This document shows, in pieces, positions 34,716-44,936 of a DNA stretch of 64,000 nucleotides. The notes beneath the pieces were generated by a model, which did no database searches, had not been told where the DNA came from, and worked only from the letters and a program-made list of their open reading frames with translations. Each line of letters opens with the position of its first letter. Within the stretch, counting starts at the first letter, position 1. The stretch comes from Chondrosia reniformis (Eukaryota > Porifera > Demospongiae > Chondrillida > Chondrillidae). The stretch is from the NCBI GenBank assembly GCA_947172415.1, contig OX359190.1, positions 6,572,001 to 6,636,000 on the forward strand, given 5' to 3'. The translations under genes were made by a program, and so were the position numbers.

Positions 34716-34940
34716 TTGCAAATTCTAAACGTCACAACTGAAGTTGATGCGCATAACCTTGGTGAAAGACTTTCAAATTGTGACAAGAGCGGGGTGTGCA
34801 CATTTATGGTATCCAGTACAGTACTCGCCCGAAGAGGAGCACAGTGGGTCCATGAGACCACTGGAGGATGTAGCAGTGCGATTACCACCATCCCCATTGG
34901 AGGATCGGCATCAGGAAGACACTTGCCTCCTTTTGTTGTA
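34716..34940 (+). pseudogene. Pogo-like (DDE_1) transposase, left part, split by a 6.6-kb element
   Basis: The plus strand reads NCDKSGVCTFMVSSTVLARR then GAQWVHETTGGC, and SGRHLPPFVV directly before the element terminus. This is the 'CDxSG...LARRG...SATGxxLPPFVVYKG' core of pogo-like transposases (first catalytic Asp in CDKSG). One base-level frame change lies within. It stops at 34,940 exactly where the terminal repeat of the large element begins; the missing half resumes at 41,556 (YKG...). Confidence 0.75.
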
Positions 34941-35195
34941 CGGTACGTACGGAAATTACGTTTCCACGAAGTTCAAAGCGAACTTCGACTGAACTTCGAC
35001 CGTAATTCGACAAATCTTCGGGTGAACTTCGTGCGTACTTCGAACTGACTACGTTTAAGTTCAATTCGACTTCGTACCAACTTCGATAAATCTTCGGACG
35101 AACTTCGTGCGTACTTCGAATTGACTACGTTTAAGTTCGATTTGACTTCGTGCAAACTTCGATTAATCTTCGGACGAACTTCAGCGAAACTTCTC
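34941..35195. repeat. Left terminal repeat with 76-bp tandem duplication
   Basis: After the outer 25 bp the sequence becomes an array of cgaacttcg/cgtacttcg units. Two 76-bp copies are clear (35,025-35,100 and 35,101-35,176), both running aacttcgtgcgtacttcgaa to aatcttcggacg. The orientation of most units is opposite to those in the right repeat, as expected for inverted ends. Confidence 0.8.
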
Positions 35196-35596
35196 AACTC
35201 CTTCTTGGCAAACAAGCGCGCGCGGGTAAACTCTTCATATAAAAACGTAGCCCTTTCCTACAGATTTATTGATAGGCTATAGACTTTGTTGAAAGAAAAT
35301 AATAATGACTACTTGTAGATTGCTAGAGAAGGAAGGAAAGGAAAATAATGAAGGTAAAATTGTCAATTAAGGTAGTAGGTATGGTTAAAGTGATCAAATC
35401 AAACTTGCACGATTTTTGGTGCAGATGTTTGGTTATGGGTCTCATTCACGTTCACTAAGTTTTATGCCGGTCACGACTAGTTTGCAAGAATTATAGGAGA
35501 AACAAAAAACGTTTAATCTGTGCGAAATTTCAAGTGTAATAACTGATTAATTGATGGGCCATATTCTAATTGCTCTGTTGGCAAAGGAAGAGGCAT

Positions 35597-36200
35597 GGCT
35601 GTGTCGACGAGGTTGTCTTTAGAGGACGCTATTGTCGTCTTGGAAGCAAAATTTGTAGACAATGGGTATGCGACCGCTCTGCACCGTCTGTACGCTAGTG
35701 GTTACCGTGCTTCTTTGTAGTTTTGAGAACGCACCGCCGGGCCTTGTTGCCTTACTGAAGACGACTCAAAGCGACGCAATCGGGCGGTCCAAGCTGTATC
35801 GACGCTTGTACGGTATTCTTTGGGTGAGTTGTGCTCGGAATTTGCTGAAATAGCTAAAAGACGCGATCCTGTCATCTTCTAGCACGGTGGGAAGGTCGGC
35901 GCTGGCTACTTTGAAGGAAACCAGCCTACCTACGTGTATCCATCGGCTCTGAAAGATGTAGTAAGGGCGTGCTTTCCAGAAGAACTGGATACAGTGCCCA
36001 AGCCAGACCCTGAAGGCAATACGGTGTGTATGCATACTTGTCTTGGTCATATCCAATACACGTATTCGGATGTATAAGAAGTGTATCAATATAAAAACAT
36101 TTACTCTTATAATGATGCAGGTGTACACAGTCACCTACCAAGATCTATACCAGGCCAAATGGCCTGCTATTAAAGGTGCACCAGTTCGCGGGCAGGCGAC
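35597..36200 (+). pseudogene. Broken cargo gene of unknown function in the large element
   Basis: From ATG at 35,597 the plus strand reads MAVSTRLSLEDAIVVLEAKF then YATALHRLYASGYRASL, two close stops, and LTEDDSKRRNRAVQAVSTLV with RYSLGELCSEFAEIAKRRD, one more stop, then FEGNQPTYVYPSALKDVVRA and FPEELDTVPKPDPEGNT up to GTGTGT. A possible second exon after ...atgatgcag gives VYTVTYQDLYQAKWPAIKGA. The composition is GC-richer than the surroundings and protein-like, but I do not recognise it. Stops in the first exon indicate decay. Confidence 0.4.
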
Positions 36201-36361
36201 TAGTAGTTGACATTAGCACTATATAGATTGCATTGCGACAATACACACAGACATGCATGGCTATAGTAATTATATGATAATTATAAAAATAATTGAGGAG
36301 TGTTGTGTTATCATGAAACTGACAGTGAAATGTGGTAATACTAATGCATAATCAATCAAGA

Positions 36362-37415
36362 TTATTTATTTAGTGGGCAACCATGAAACGACACACGGGA
36401 ATGTGATGTGGAGCCACACTTGCATGGTTTCTGCTCCTTTCCTTTCCTCGAAGGCTGTGTTGATGACTGTTCAATGCTTCCCCAAAACCAGTAGATCTCC
36501 ATGGCCATCACTGTCTGCACTATGTTCACCACCAATAAGTGCATATACAGTAGTGTTGCTGTCCACAGGGTCTGCTTCCTCAGTTTGCTCAAGCTCTTCC
36601 TCTTGGTTATCATAACTGTGCACAATCTGCTGTCGCTTTGTCCACTGCTTACGTTCTTGCTGCTCCGCTACACGTGCAGTCTTCATCTGGATTCTGTACT
36701 TTTTCACCTCATCAGTCTTCTTCTTCACAAGAGCCTTTGATCTTTGTTCGATGTCAGCTTTCCAAATATCTGCCATGCCATCAAGAATAGGCAGTCCCAT
36801 CTGGCTGAACAAAGTGACATATGGTGAAATATCACTCTGGTCAACACAGCTCATTATGAGCCCCCAGTTCGTCATGGTAATGTAAGAGAGCCTATGTAGT
36901 GCAAGACTCTTAGAACGGAAACGAGGAAGAATGTTGAAGGCTGCCTCACAAAGATTTGAATGCCCTCTACCCATTACGGTGTGGATAACACTCTCTGCAT
37001 TCAAAGCCCTCCGCTCACACTCAACCACATATCCAAGGGAATGCAGTTCACATGAGAGGACAAACTTCCTTTCGTATGGCTTGCCCACACATTGTAGATC
37101 GTCTACATCATTGCATCCACCACATGAACAGACGACTGAGGGGTGGAAAGAACACTGGCCTCCATCCCAGCTGTGTATACCACGGGCATGATACTTCCCA
37201 AGTTCTCTCATGTGCTGGGCATAGATGTTGGGATCGTTTTCAGCCTGGATGCAAACAAGAAAGTGACTGATTTGGGCATTTCTAATGAATCCTTCTGTTA
37301 TGCACCCACATCCTGCTTTGTGTTTCCCCCTCTCACAGCAGCAGGTCACAGTTGCAACAGTTGGATGTGCCTGTTTGTATCTTCGTGAAAGATGTGTGTT
37401 TTCGTCTCTTCCTGT
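36362..37415 (-). pseudogene. Cys-rich protein of an unnamed transposon-linked family, nearly complete
   Basis: A 292-codon frame (37,349-36,471) with upstream coding to about 37,400 (LSRRYKQAHPTVATVTCCC). Landmarks: CCCERGKHKAGCGC, GKYHARGIHSWDGGQCSFHP, VCSCGGCNDVDDLQC, KPYERKFVLSCELHSLGY, GRGHSNLCEAAFNILPRFRS, LHRLSYITMTNWGLI, then a charged helix. One frame change near the end leads to KPCKCGSTSHSRVSFHGCPL, a terminal zinc-knuckle-like motif. I recall similar unnamed proteins with an 'HARDIHEWDGG' motif expanded in lophotrochozoan and amphioxus genomes, always multi-copy; function unknown. The start is unclear because a stop lies just upstream and an upstream exon is possible. Confidence 0.55.
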
Positions 37416-37640
37416 CCTTCAATTTCGGCATCGCGTATAGTGATACCCTTACAACTAATGCTGTGCGCTATTACCTAACAACTACTGATATGCGCAGGTA
37501 TTCCCAAACATTTAGATGCTAGCGGGAGGTTAGCTGTTGAAGCTTGAGATACGCCTGCTAGATCACTGGACTGCAACGATCAGTTGTTCCGCGCTTAGCA
37601 GGAATGTAAACATATAAGATGTGTTAGTTGGCGACAGGTT

Positions 37641-37713
37641 TGAGGTGTGAAACGAGGTGTGAAACGAGGTGTGAAACCACAGCTCTTCAAGCCACCAATT
37701 AAGGTGGCTTGAA
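37641..37713. repeat. Triple 12-bp repeat next to a perfect 12-bp hairpin
   Basis: gaggtgtgaaac occurs three times in a row (37,641-37,677). It is followed by cttcaagccacc, a 6-nt loop, and ggtggcttgaag. The site lies between the divergent minus-strand Cys-rich gene and the plus-strand BEN gene, so it may be part of their shared upstream region. Confidence 0.7.
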
Positions 37714-38393
37714 GAACTTTCTTGCTTTGGCGTATTGTGGGCGATCGCTGTGGTCGCAAAGCTTAAAAGGTACCTGAATGCGTGTTATAGAAGCGTCTCC
37801 TAGTGTTGGGTTAGTTAGCACGCATTAAATCCTCTAAGAAGGCCTCCTCTGGTATTGTAGTGTCTGAGATCAAGGTGTTGCTGAGCTATCTAGTCTGTAA
37901 CGTTACTAACAAAACAAACGCGGCTTGGTTCATCGGAATGCACACGGAAATGCGCTAAAAATGATGGGAGGCCACTTAAAAAATCGCATGCGCAGACAAG
38001 TTATCATAACTTTCGCAACTTTTATATAAAAAGTAAATAACTTGGCCATGAAAGAGAAAATGGAGGTGGCCTCCCATAGGATTGTGCACACACGTTTGTA
38101 GATTATATATGCCAAGTTTGGTTTTTCCCAGCCATTAATGGCATAACTAGATAGAGTTTCCCTGAAGGTACTTGAGTTTTTCTGAGGAGATATTTTTTGA
38201 TTTTAAATTACATTATTGCAATAACGGAAGTGTCAATCAATTATTTATTTACACCAAATTATAAGAAATTTACCTGACAATCACTCCTGCAATAGTCAGG
38301 CTGGTTTGCTGTATGGTTTGTGAGTTACATACCCAGAAGTAATGCACCCTAAAGGAAGCTTTTAGCCATACCTACTACCTTAATGACAAAGAA

Positions 38394-39542
38394 ATGTTAA
38401 TTCGCAAGAGGAAATGTTTCATTAAATTTTCTAATGGCCTATGCCCCATAGAGACTAAAACACATTACTTGCTTTTTTGGGAGGAGGAAGTGACAACATC
38501 CATAGTCGATCAGAAATCTATAATTGAGCCAGAAAGTCTGAAAATAAACACAATGATTAAAGTTAAATGGGGAAAAAAAGTGTTGACAGCCAAACTTGTT
38601 GGGAAAGGTTCAAGAACAGAAATGGAAAAGAAAGAAGCTACCTTTTGCAAAGGAAGTGATGTTAAGCCAGAAGCACTTAAGGAGGATAAAACAGAGACTC
38701 CTCCATTGAAAAAGAAAAAGACTGAATGCCAAAAAAAATTAACCAAGCGTAATAAGGACTTCAAAGTTCTTAGAATAACGTCACCGCAGAAGTCACAGCA
38801 TAGGCCTGAAGAAACTTGTATTCTGGGGGAAGAAGATGCCAGAGATAATGTAACTTTGGATACTAAGCTGCCTACATGTACTACTTGTGCAACAGACATA
38901 CCCATACTTAAGTTAACTTTAGAAAACACAGCAAGCTTCTTCTCGGAACAAATGGTCATTCTTCAAGTTGCTAATGACACTCAGGCAAACGTCATTAGCC
39001 AACTGAAAGACCAGATATTGCAACAAGAAGCTAGGATTTGCCAAATTGAGGAGGGCTTAAAAGTCCTAAAAAATAAAGAAGTAGAAGGTTCTATGTCCAA
39101 ATATGTCACAACAGTAAGACCAAGTCCTCAAGTACCTCAAGATAAAATCATGGACACATCACAAACAATTGCAAAGCCATGTTTGGACATAGAACCCAAA
39201 TTACTGAAGTCACCAGAAGAAGTTATAGAAGATAACATCGGCCTCCTTAACACCTCAGCTAAAGCTGGACGTTTAGCTGTGAGACTTGCCAAAGACGCTT
39301 ACTTTGGTACAGACATGATGAAGACAAACACTATCTCATCTCTGCCAGCACCACAAAAAAAGAAAATTAAAGAAAAGGTATTCAAGGCATATAACTTTAC
39401 CAACCCATTGGAATTTGAGCCAATTTGGCAGAAATGTGTTATTGCCATAGGAAAGGCCTGCCAAGCCCTGAGAGCTGAAAAATATAATATACAAACTGAA
39501 AACTGCTGCATAACAACTATATACATACAATACAACTTATAG
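38394..39542 (+). CDS. BEN-domain protein, intact 382-codon frame
   Basis: A single uninterrupted frame from ATG to TAG. Residues 1-75 look like a small beta-rich module (THYLLFWEEEVTTSIVDQKS, MIKVKWGKKVLTAKLVGKG), as at the start of several BEN-domain proteins. A Lys/Glu-rich linker follows (~76-150), then a predicted coiled coil (~185-235; SQLKDQILQQEARICQIEEG). Residues ~283-362 are the BEN domain: LNTSAKAGRLAVRLAKDAYF, GTDMMKTNTISSLP and FEPIWQKCVIAIGKACQALR. BEN domains bind DNA and recruit chromatin repressors. The gene lies inside the large TIR element and is the only undamaged frame there. Start chosen because it precedes the conserved module and no earlier in-frame ATG was seen. No introns needed. 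Confidence 0.8.
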   Translation: MLIRKRKCFIKFSNGLCPIETKTHYLLFWEEEVTTSIVDQKSIIEPESLKINTMIKVKWGKKVLTAKLVGKGSRTEMEKKEATFCKGSDVKPEALKEDKTETPPLKKKKTECQKKLTKRNKDFKVLRITSPQKSQHRPEETCILGEEDARDNVTLDTKLPTCTTCATDIPILKLTLENTASFFSEQMVILQVANDTQANVISQLKDQILQQEARICQIEEGLKVLKNKEVEGSMSKYVTTVRPSPQVPQDKIMDTSQTIAKPCLDIEPKLLKSPEEVIEDNIGLLNTSAKAGRLAVRLAKDAYFGTDMMKTNTISSLPAPQKKKIKEKVFKAYNFTNPLEFEPIWQKCVIAIGKACQALRAEKYNIQTENCCITTIYIQYNL

Positions 39543-40127
39543 GACCAGAACAACAATCTTGTATTATTTTATAGTCTATATAGTATTTATAATGTTGTAT
39601 TTAGGCTGTATTAATATTCAAAAACTCTCAAAATGGAATGGGCATTTACCTTGTGATTTTGCTAGTTGACTATGTGAGCCTTCAATGTAGCAAGGTAACT
39701 TAGGCAGCCTTATCTTTGTTATGAAGGTCAAAAGGACATTCCTGGTTCCCCATTCCCTTGGTTTTAAGGGTTCCTACCCTAAATCCTCCTCATTCATATC
39801 ACTTGTTAGGCAAAATATAGGCAGAAGTCTATATAAACTAGCACCTCTAACATAAATATAATAAATTAATTGTACACCACATCAAAGGATGTTTTAGGGT
39901 GACTTGCTTATAAAGGGTGTCTTGGTACCTAGGCAACATAGATAAGGCTTGTAAAACAAACAATAATGTTTACTATAGGCGTATCACCTAAATAATAATG
40001 GCTATGTCAAGGATATGGGCTGAGCCTTGTTTATTCCTGAAAGTTCCATTTACTTTATTTTTTAATTCTTGTATTTATGTACATTAAAAGTATGAAAAAA
40101 CTACATAGTACTCTTATAGTAAAAACA

Positions 40128-41123
40128 CTAATACCCTGTTGGTCCACCATCACATTGTATAATTTTTGGTAATACTTTTTCTAAGTGATTTATATAACGA
40201 CTACATTTGGCTATATCTACAGAGTCCCAAAAATCTTGAATGCCTTTTAACAATTCTTCTTTGGTGTGTGGCTTTGCAACTCTTCTGATGTATTCCTTTA
40301 GCTCATGCCACAGATTTTCAATTGGATTGGCATCTGGGGATTCTGGTGGTGTTGGCCACTAGTTAACTTGCTGATCTACATAAAACTCTCTTGCATGGCG
40401 TGATGTGTGCTTTGGATCATTATCCTGTATAAAGCGGTGGCCTTCCGGAAAAAGTTCCTTGATCATTGGCAGTAAGGTCTGCTCTAATATAGTAGTGTAG
40501 GAAGGAGCATCCATACAGCCTTCAAATATACAAATTCTTGATGCCCCTCTCTTGCTAATAGCAGCCCATACGTGAACCTTAATGGGATGCTTTGGACGAG
40601 GTTTGCATCTGGGTTTCACACCTCTTTTGGTGCAACAGAATCTCCTATGATTCTCTAACTGTACGGTTGTTTCATCAGAAAAGATGCAGTCACTAAAGTC
40701 ATCACCTAAGGTTTCCTTAGCCCACTGCAACCGCTTGACCTTATTGGCATCTCTAATCATTTGGCAGTATGCGCTTCCCCGATGAGTCCATCCAAGTTCA
40801 CTTCTAGCCTTAAGTATAGTAGTTCGGCCTAAGCTGACTTGATTAGCTGACAACATCTGTTGTAATTCCTTTAATGTTGTTTCATCATCTGCCTCCATCC
40901 TTTCATCTATCAGCCTCTTAACATGAGCTGTGAGCTTTGTTTTCCTACCCCTCCCGGCATCACAGCTTATTGTTCCAATGGCTTGATATTTGCTAAGAAA
41001 TTAATGGATGCCCTGTCTACTGGCCTAGATATTTTCATCTGCAAGAAGTTGCGCAATCGCTGGTGCCTTATAGCCCTTCTTGGCTAGAGAAATGATCCTT
41101 AGTCTTGTATACGCACTGAACAT
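40128..41123 (-). pseudogene. IS630/Tc1-type transposase, near full length with three in-frame stops
   Basis: The frame runs from ATG at 41,123 (MFSAYTRLRIISLAKKGYKA) to the final stop after CDGGPTGY, 332 codons including the stop, the normal length. N-terminal helix-turn-helix region to ~residue 75, then RTTILKARSELGWTHRGSAY. The catalytic residues are present: DCIFSDETTVQLE (first Asp), HRFIQDNDPKHTSRHA (second Asp) and DANPIENLWHELK (Glu). In-frame stops occur twice in the N-terminal part (after LLADENI and RQGIH) and once at a likely Trp codon (TGG to TAG) after DQQVN. No frameshift was seen, so the copy is quite young. It starts about 100 bp inside the right repeat of the large element and is its best candidate mobilising enzyme. 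Confidence 0.85.
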
Positions 41124-41221
41124 AATTTTGTCTCTTATAAACTAAAGCGAAAAATAAGCTACTTTAGGTTTAAATACAGTTTAAAACCGCCTTTCTATGT
41201 GCGTATGTTAATCGTAACTTA

Positions 41222-41553
41222 AACGAGAAGCCTCGAAAAAACTTCGAAAGAATTGTGAAGAAACTTCGCTCATACTACAGTCACGATCGGTAGGGACTTC
41301 GGCGGTACTTCGTTCGAACATCGGCTGTACTTCGTTCAAACTTCGGCCGTATTTCGTTCGAACTTCGGCGGTACTTCGTCTGAACTTCGGCCGTACTTCG
41401 CCTGAACCTCGACGGTATTTTCTTCGAATTTCGCCCGTACTACGTACGAATTTCGGATGTTTATCGTAGGAAGTTCGCGTGTAGTTCGTACGAAGTTCGC
41501 CTAAACTTCTCGAAGTTGGACTTCGAATGTAAACGTAATTTCCGTACGTACCG
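41222..41553. repeat. Right terminal repeat with ~20-bp acttcg units
   Basis: Consecutive units such as cttcggcggtacttcgttcg, acttcggccgtatttcgttc and acttcggcggtacttcgtct recur about every 20 bp from 41,295 to 41,420, then decay before the outer terminus at 41,520-41,553. The motif spacing is near two helical turns, which could suit cooperative binding by the transposase. Confidence 0.8.
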
Positions 41554-41555
41554 TT

Positions 41556-42440
41556 TATAAGGGAAGCATTTGTTTTCTTCGTGGAAAAAGAGGCCCTGAG
41601 GGTGCCACATATTCTCTTAGTGAGAGTGGGAGGATGGAGAAGGCTAATTTCCTTAGCTGGTTCCAGAAGGTTTCAAACCGTCTGTTCAACATCTTCTGGA
41701 GTCAGGGCCTGTTGTACTCATGTTAGATGGTCATCATTCACATATGAGCATCGAGCTGCTGGAACAAGCCAGATCTAAAAATTATCACCTTTTGCACATA
41801 CATCCCACATTCTTCAACCCATGGATGTTGGGGTTTTTGGACCAATGAAAAAAGCCTAGAAGAAGGTGCTCAAAGAACACAAAATTAGCACCAGGGCTTC
41901 CAATGTTACAAAGGATGCCTTTCTATCACTCCATAACCAACTGTGGTTAAGCTCTATCCAACCAGAGCACATTATAGCTGGTTTCCAAGGAAGTGGCTTC
42001 TAGCCCCTCAAAATGTCAGCTATTCCCCAGTACAAGATAGCACCATCAGTAGCAATGTTTCATGGTGGAGGTAAATCACCATCAACTACGGTTGAAACCC
42101 CTTTACGTACCGAGCTGAGGGATTTTTTTGCCAAGCGCCTACTGCTAACAGAAGTATCTAAAGCTAAAAGAGAAAGAATTTAGGTGCACATAGAAGGAGA
42201 AGCAATGACCAATGCTGAAGTTATAGATATACTAAGGAGAAAGAAGCAAGATCGGAAAAGGCAAGAGAAAGAAGAAGGCTCAGACATATAAACTCCCGTC
42301 ACCTAATGCAAGTGATAAAGACACAACTCACTGTTTTAAGTGTGGTGGTGAATATTTAGACTTTGATATGGATAATTTTATCGTTGGTATCACTTGAAAT
42401 GCGCTGGATTCAAAACCATGCCTAAATCAAGTGACCAAAT
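41556..42440 (+). pseudogene. Pogo-like (DDE_1) transposase, right part
   Basis: The reading resumes at the element border with YKGKH-like sequence across a shifted base, then GPEGATYSLSESG, ANFLSWFQKV, PVVLMLDGHHSHMSIELLEQ (second catalytic Asp), MKKAWKKVLKEHKIS-like traces, and HIEGEAMTNAEVIDILRRKK near the end. A final Cys motif follows (CFKCGGEYLD ... WYHLKCAGFKTMPKSS), like the C-terminal zinc finger of this group. Several stops and shifts. With 34,716-34,940 this is one gene split by the 6.6-kb insertion. Confidence 0.75.
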
Positions 42441-42764
42441 TTCGCTGCTACGTATGCTATCATTAATTTTTGAGCTCACAATTTGCTGTTTTAAATGAGT
42501 TTTGATTCCAACAATTGCAAAAAATCTTGATTTCTGTGTTCAACTGCATTACAAAGATCATTTAGCAGAATTTCATCACGTGACCCAAATTAGGCAATAG
42601 TGCTGCTCTTGACCTTACTTGCTTTCTCGGTTGTTATCTGCTGATAGCAAGCTTACTTTGGAACGATCGAATGCGCGCTGTAAAGACCAAGCACTAAAGT
42701 ATGTTCTGATGTGTTGAAACTTTTATTTAGATACATCTCGATGGGTAGATATCGACTAAAAGAT

Positions 42765-44770
42765 AAAAAAGCGGCAGGTCCAGATGGTCTAGGCCCTAGT
42801 ACACTTAAAAACATTAATACTCTTAAATATCTACATAAACTATTTAACCTCTGTTTTAAGAAATCATTGATACCAGATGAATGGTACTATAGCTCACTGA
42901 CACCCATATACAAGGGTATTGGAAATAAATATGACACAAATAATTACAGAGGAATAGCAGTACAATCTTGTATTACTAAGTGCTATTGTAAAATCCTGAA
43001 TAATCGTCTTACAGCATACTTGGATTCTAATGATCTACTATGTGAAGAGCAAGGTGGATTTAGGAAAAATAGAAGCTGTCAAGACCAAATATTTTCTCTT
43101 TTTAGCATTATTGAAAATCGAAAGTCAAGGAAAAAAGATACATTTGCTTGTTTTGTTGACTTTAAAAAAACCTTTGACTCTATACCAAGAGAGAAATTAT
43201 GGTCAAAATTAAACAATATAGGTATCAATGGCCTTTTTCTCAGTTCTATCCGTAGACTTTATTCTAACACACAATATGCAGTATGTACTGAAAATGGTAC
43301 CACTGATTGGTTCCAAGTTAATACAGGTGTTAAGCAAGGATGTGTTTTGTCCCCCACTCTATTTAACATTTATATCAATGATCTACCGGTTTCCCTCAGG
43401 GAAGTAAATGCCCCAATTAGCTTTGGTAATATAAAGATCGATGCTCTACTATATGCAGATGATTTAGTTATCATAGCAGACTCTCCTAGAATCCTACAGA
43501 ATAAGTTAAATTCTCTTACCTCTTATTGTAACTTATGGAATTTGTCTATAAACCCTGATAAAACTAAAACAGTGCATTTCAGAAACAATAGAAAACCACT
43601 AGACTCAAAAATATTTAAATGCTGTAATGCTTATATTACTTACACTGATAAATACAAGTACCTAGGTGTCATATTTACTGAACACCTTAGTCTGAAGGCT
43701 ACAATTGAAGCAACCTCCATCTCAGCCAGTAGAGCTGCCAACCTTTTAATCTGTAAATCTAGGACCTCAGGTAATTTTAACTACAATGTATACAGTAAAA
43801 TATATGAAAGTCTAATCTTACCAGTCATTAATTATAGCTCCTTTTTATGGGGATTTAAGTCCTATGATCAGGTTAACAAAATACAGTTTAAACTAATTAG
43901 AAACTTCTTAGGACTTAATCGGAATGTACCTCTTGACGCTTTAATAGGGGAGATGGGTTGGAAACCTATATCATGTCTGACAAAAATCACATGTATTAAA
44001 TTTTGGAAAAGACTACACACCCTACATAATAATCGTATCACAAAAGCAGTTTTTATTGAAGCATGTAGATTGGCCGAGCAAGGCACCCATAATTGGGTTA
44101 GCTCTGTAAATAATTTGTTTTCTAGCTACTGGCCCCAATACTCCCCCCCTGCAACACTTGATCTTAACTCTATTGTACATCTTACCACCCAAAGTATCTG
44201 TGTTAATTATGATTTACTCTGGTATCAAAATATTAATAGAATCCCTTATAACTCCAGTTCTGGTGGTAGATTAAATCTTTACCGTAAGATAAAATTTGCT
44301 CCCAAGGTAGATAGTTATATAATGAGATGTGACAAAGGCAGGAGACGAGTCATCGCTGGTCTACGTACTGGTTGCCTTCCCCTTGCAGTCGAAGTTGGTC
44401 GTTACACCTCCATCCCATTTGATCAGAGGACATGTCAGGTCTGTGCTGGGGGTGAGGTGGAGGACCAAGCACATTTTTTGCTGGATTGTTGTAAACTTAA
44501 TATTATAAGAAAAGATTTATTTACCTACTGTACCAATCTTAATCCCAATTTTACATGTATGTCTCCCTCCACTAAATTACAATATCTTTTAACCTCAGAC
44601 AATACAAAAGTCATTAATTTTATTTATAGAATGTATAATCTTAGACAATCCCTTTTATTCCCATCATAATTTATTGTAAACACCCTCACCAATCTTTTTT
44701 GTGACTAATAAGCCAAACCTGGCTGGTCAGCTTGTATACTGATAGTCACTTTAATAATAATAATAATATA
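42765..44770 (+). mobile_element. 5'-truncated LINE with an uninterrupted RT frame and taa tail
   Basis: The open frame (42,711-44,669, 652 codons) has no breaks, so the insertion is recent. It begins inside the reverse transcriptase (KKAAGPDGLGPSTLKN), then SLTPIYKGIGNKYDTNNYRG, EEQGGFRKNRSCQDQIFSL, CFVDFKKTFDSIPREKLW, GVKQGCVLSPTLFNIYINDL and the catalytic LLYADDLVI. The C-terminus has a zinc-knuckle-like CQVC...DQAHFLLDCC. The endonuclease and everything upstream are missing. The 3' untranslated region holds a hairpin (gtgacta...tagtcac) and ends in taataataataat, as in I-like clades. The first ~18 codons (before KKAAG) are probably flanking DNA. A target duplication was not recognised. 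Confidence 0.85.
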
Positions 44771-44936
44771 ACAAAACAATGAAGTGTGACCCAAATATGG
44801 ACGGTTTACCTTAGTCTTAGCCTACACTCTAAGAGACTGACGATTTGCTGCAAAACGAATAAATAGCGTTCCCATTCTAATTTCAAACCTTCCATCTCTC
44901 GACTAGTAAAAAAGTTACCGTAAATCTTGGCCGTCC

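Larger units (their letters stand above)
34941..41553. mobile_element. Large (6.6 kb) TIR element carrying transposase, BEN protein and other cargo
   Basis: The termini are exact complements: cggtacgtacggaaattacg at the left and cgtaatttccgtacgtaccg at the right, followed inward by arrays of acttcg-type repeats. The element sits between PPFVV and YKG of a pogo-like transposase gene, so the borders are set from both sides. The left flank ends in ta and the right flank starts tt before tataag; a TA duplication with one mutated base would fit. The contents, left to right, are a broken plus-strand gene, a minus-strand Cys-rich protein, an intact plus-strand BEN-domain gene and a minus-strand IS630/Tc1-type transposase starting ~100 bp inside the right repeat. 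TA targeting and transposase position agree with an IS630/Tc1 element grown by cargo; that link is inference. Confidence 0.75.

Noticed and set aside
35766-36134. 122-codon minus-strand frame
   Set aside because: It overlaps the plus-strand cargo gene remnant, shows no motif and lacks splice support.
38510-38959. 149-codon minus-strand frame
   Set aside because: Complement of the intact BEN gene.
34941-41553. Reading the large element as a Polinton-type element
   Set aside because: No polymerase, packaging ATPase, protease or capsid-like frame is present; contents fit a cargo DNA transposon.
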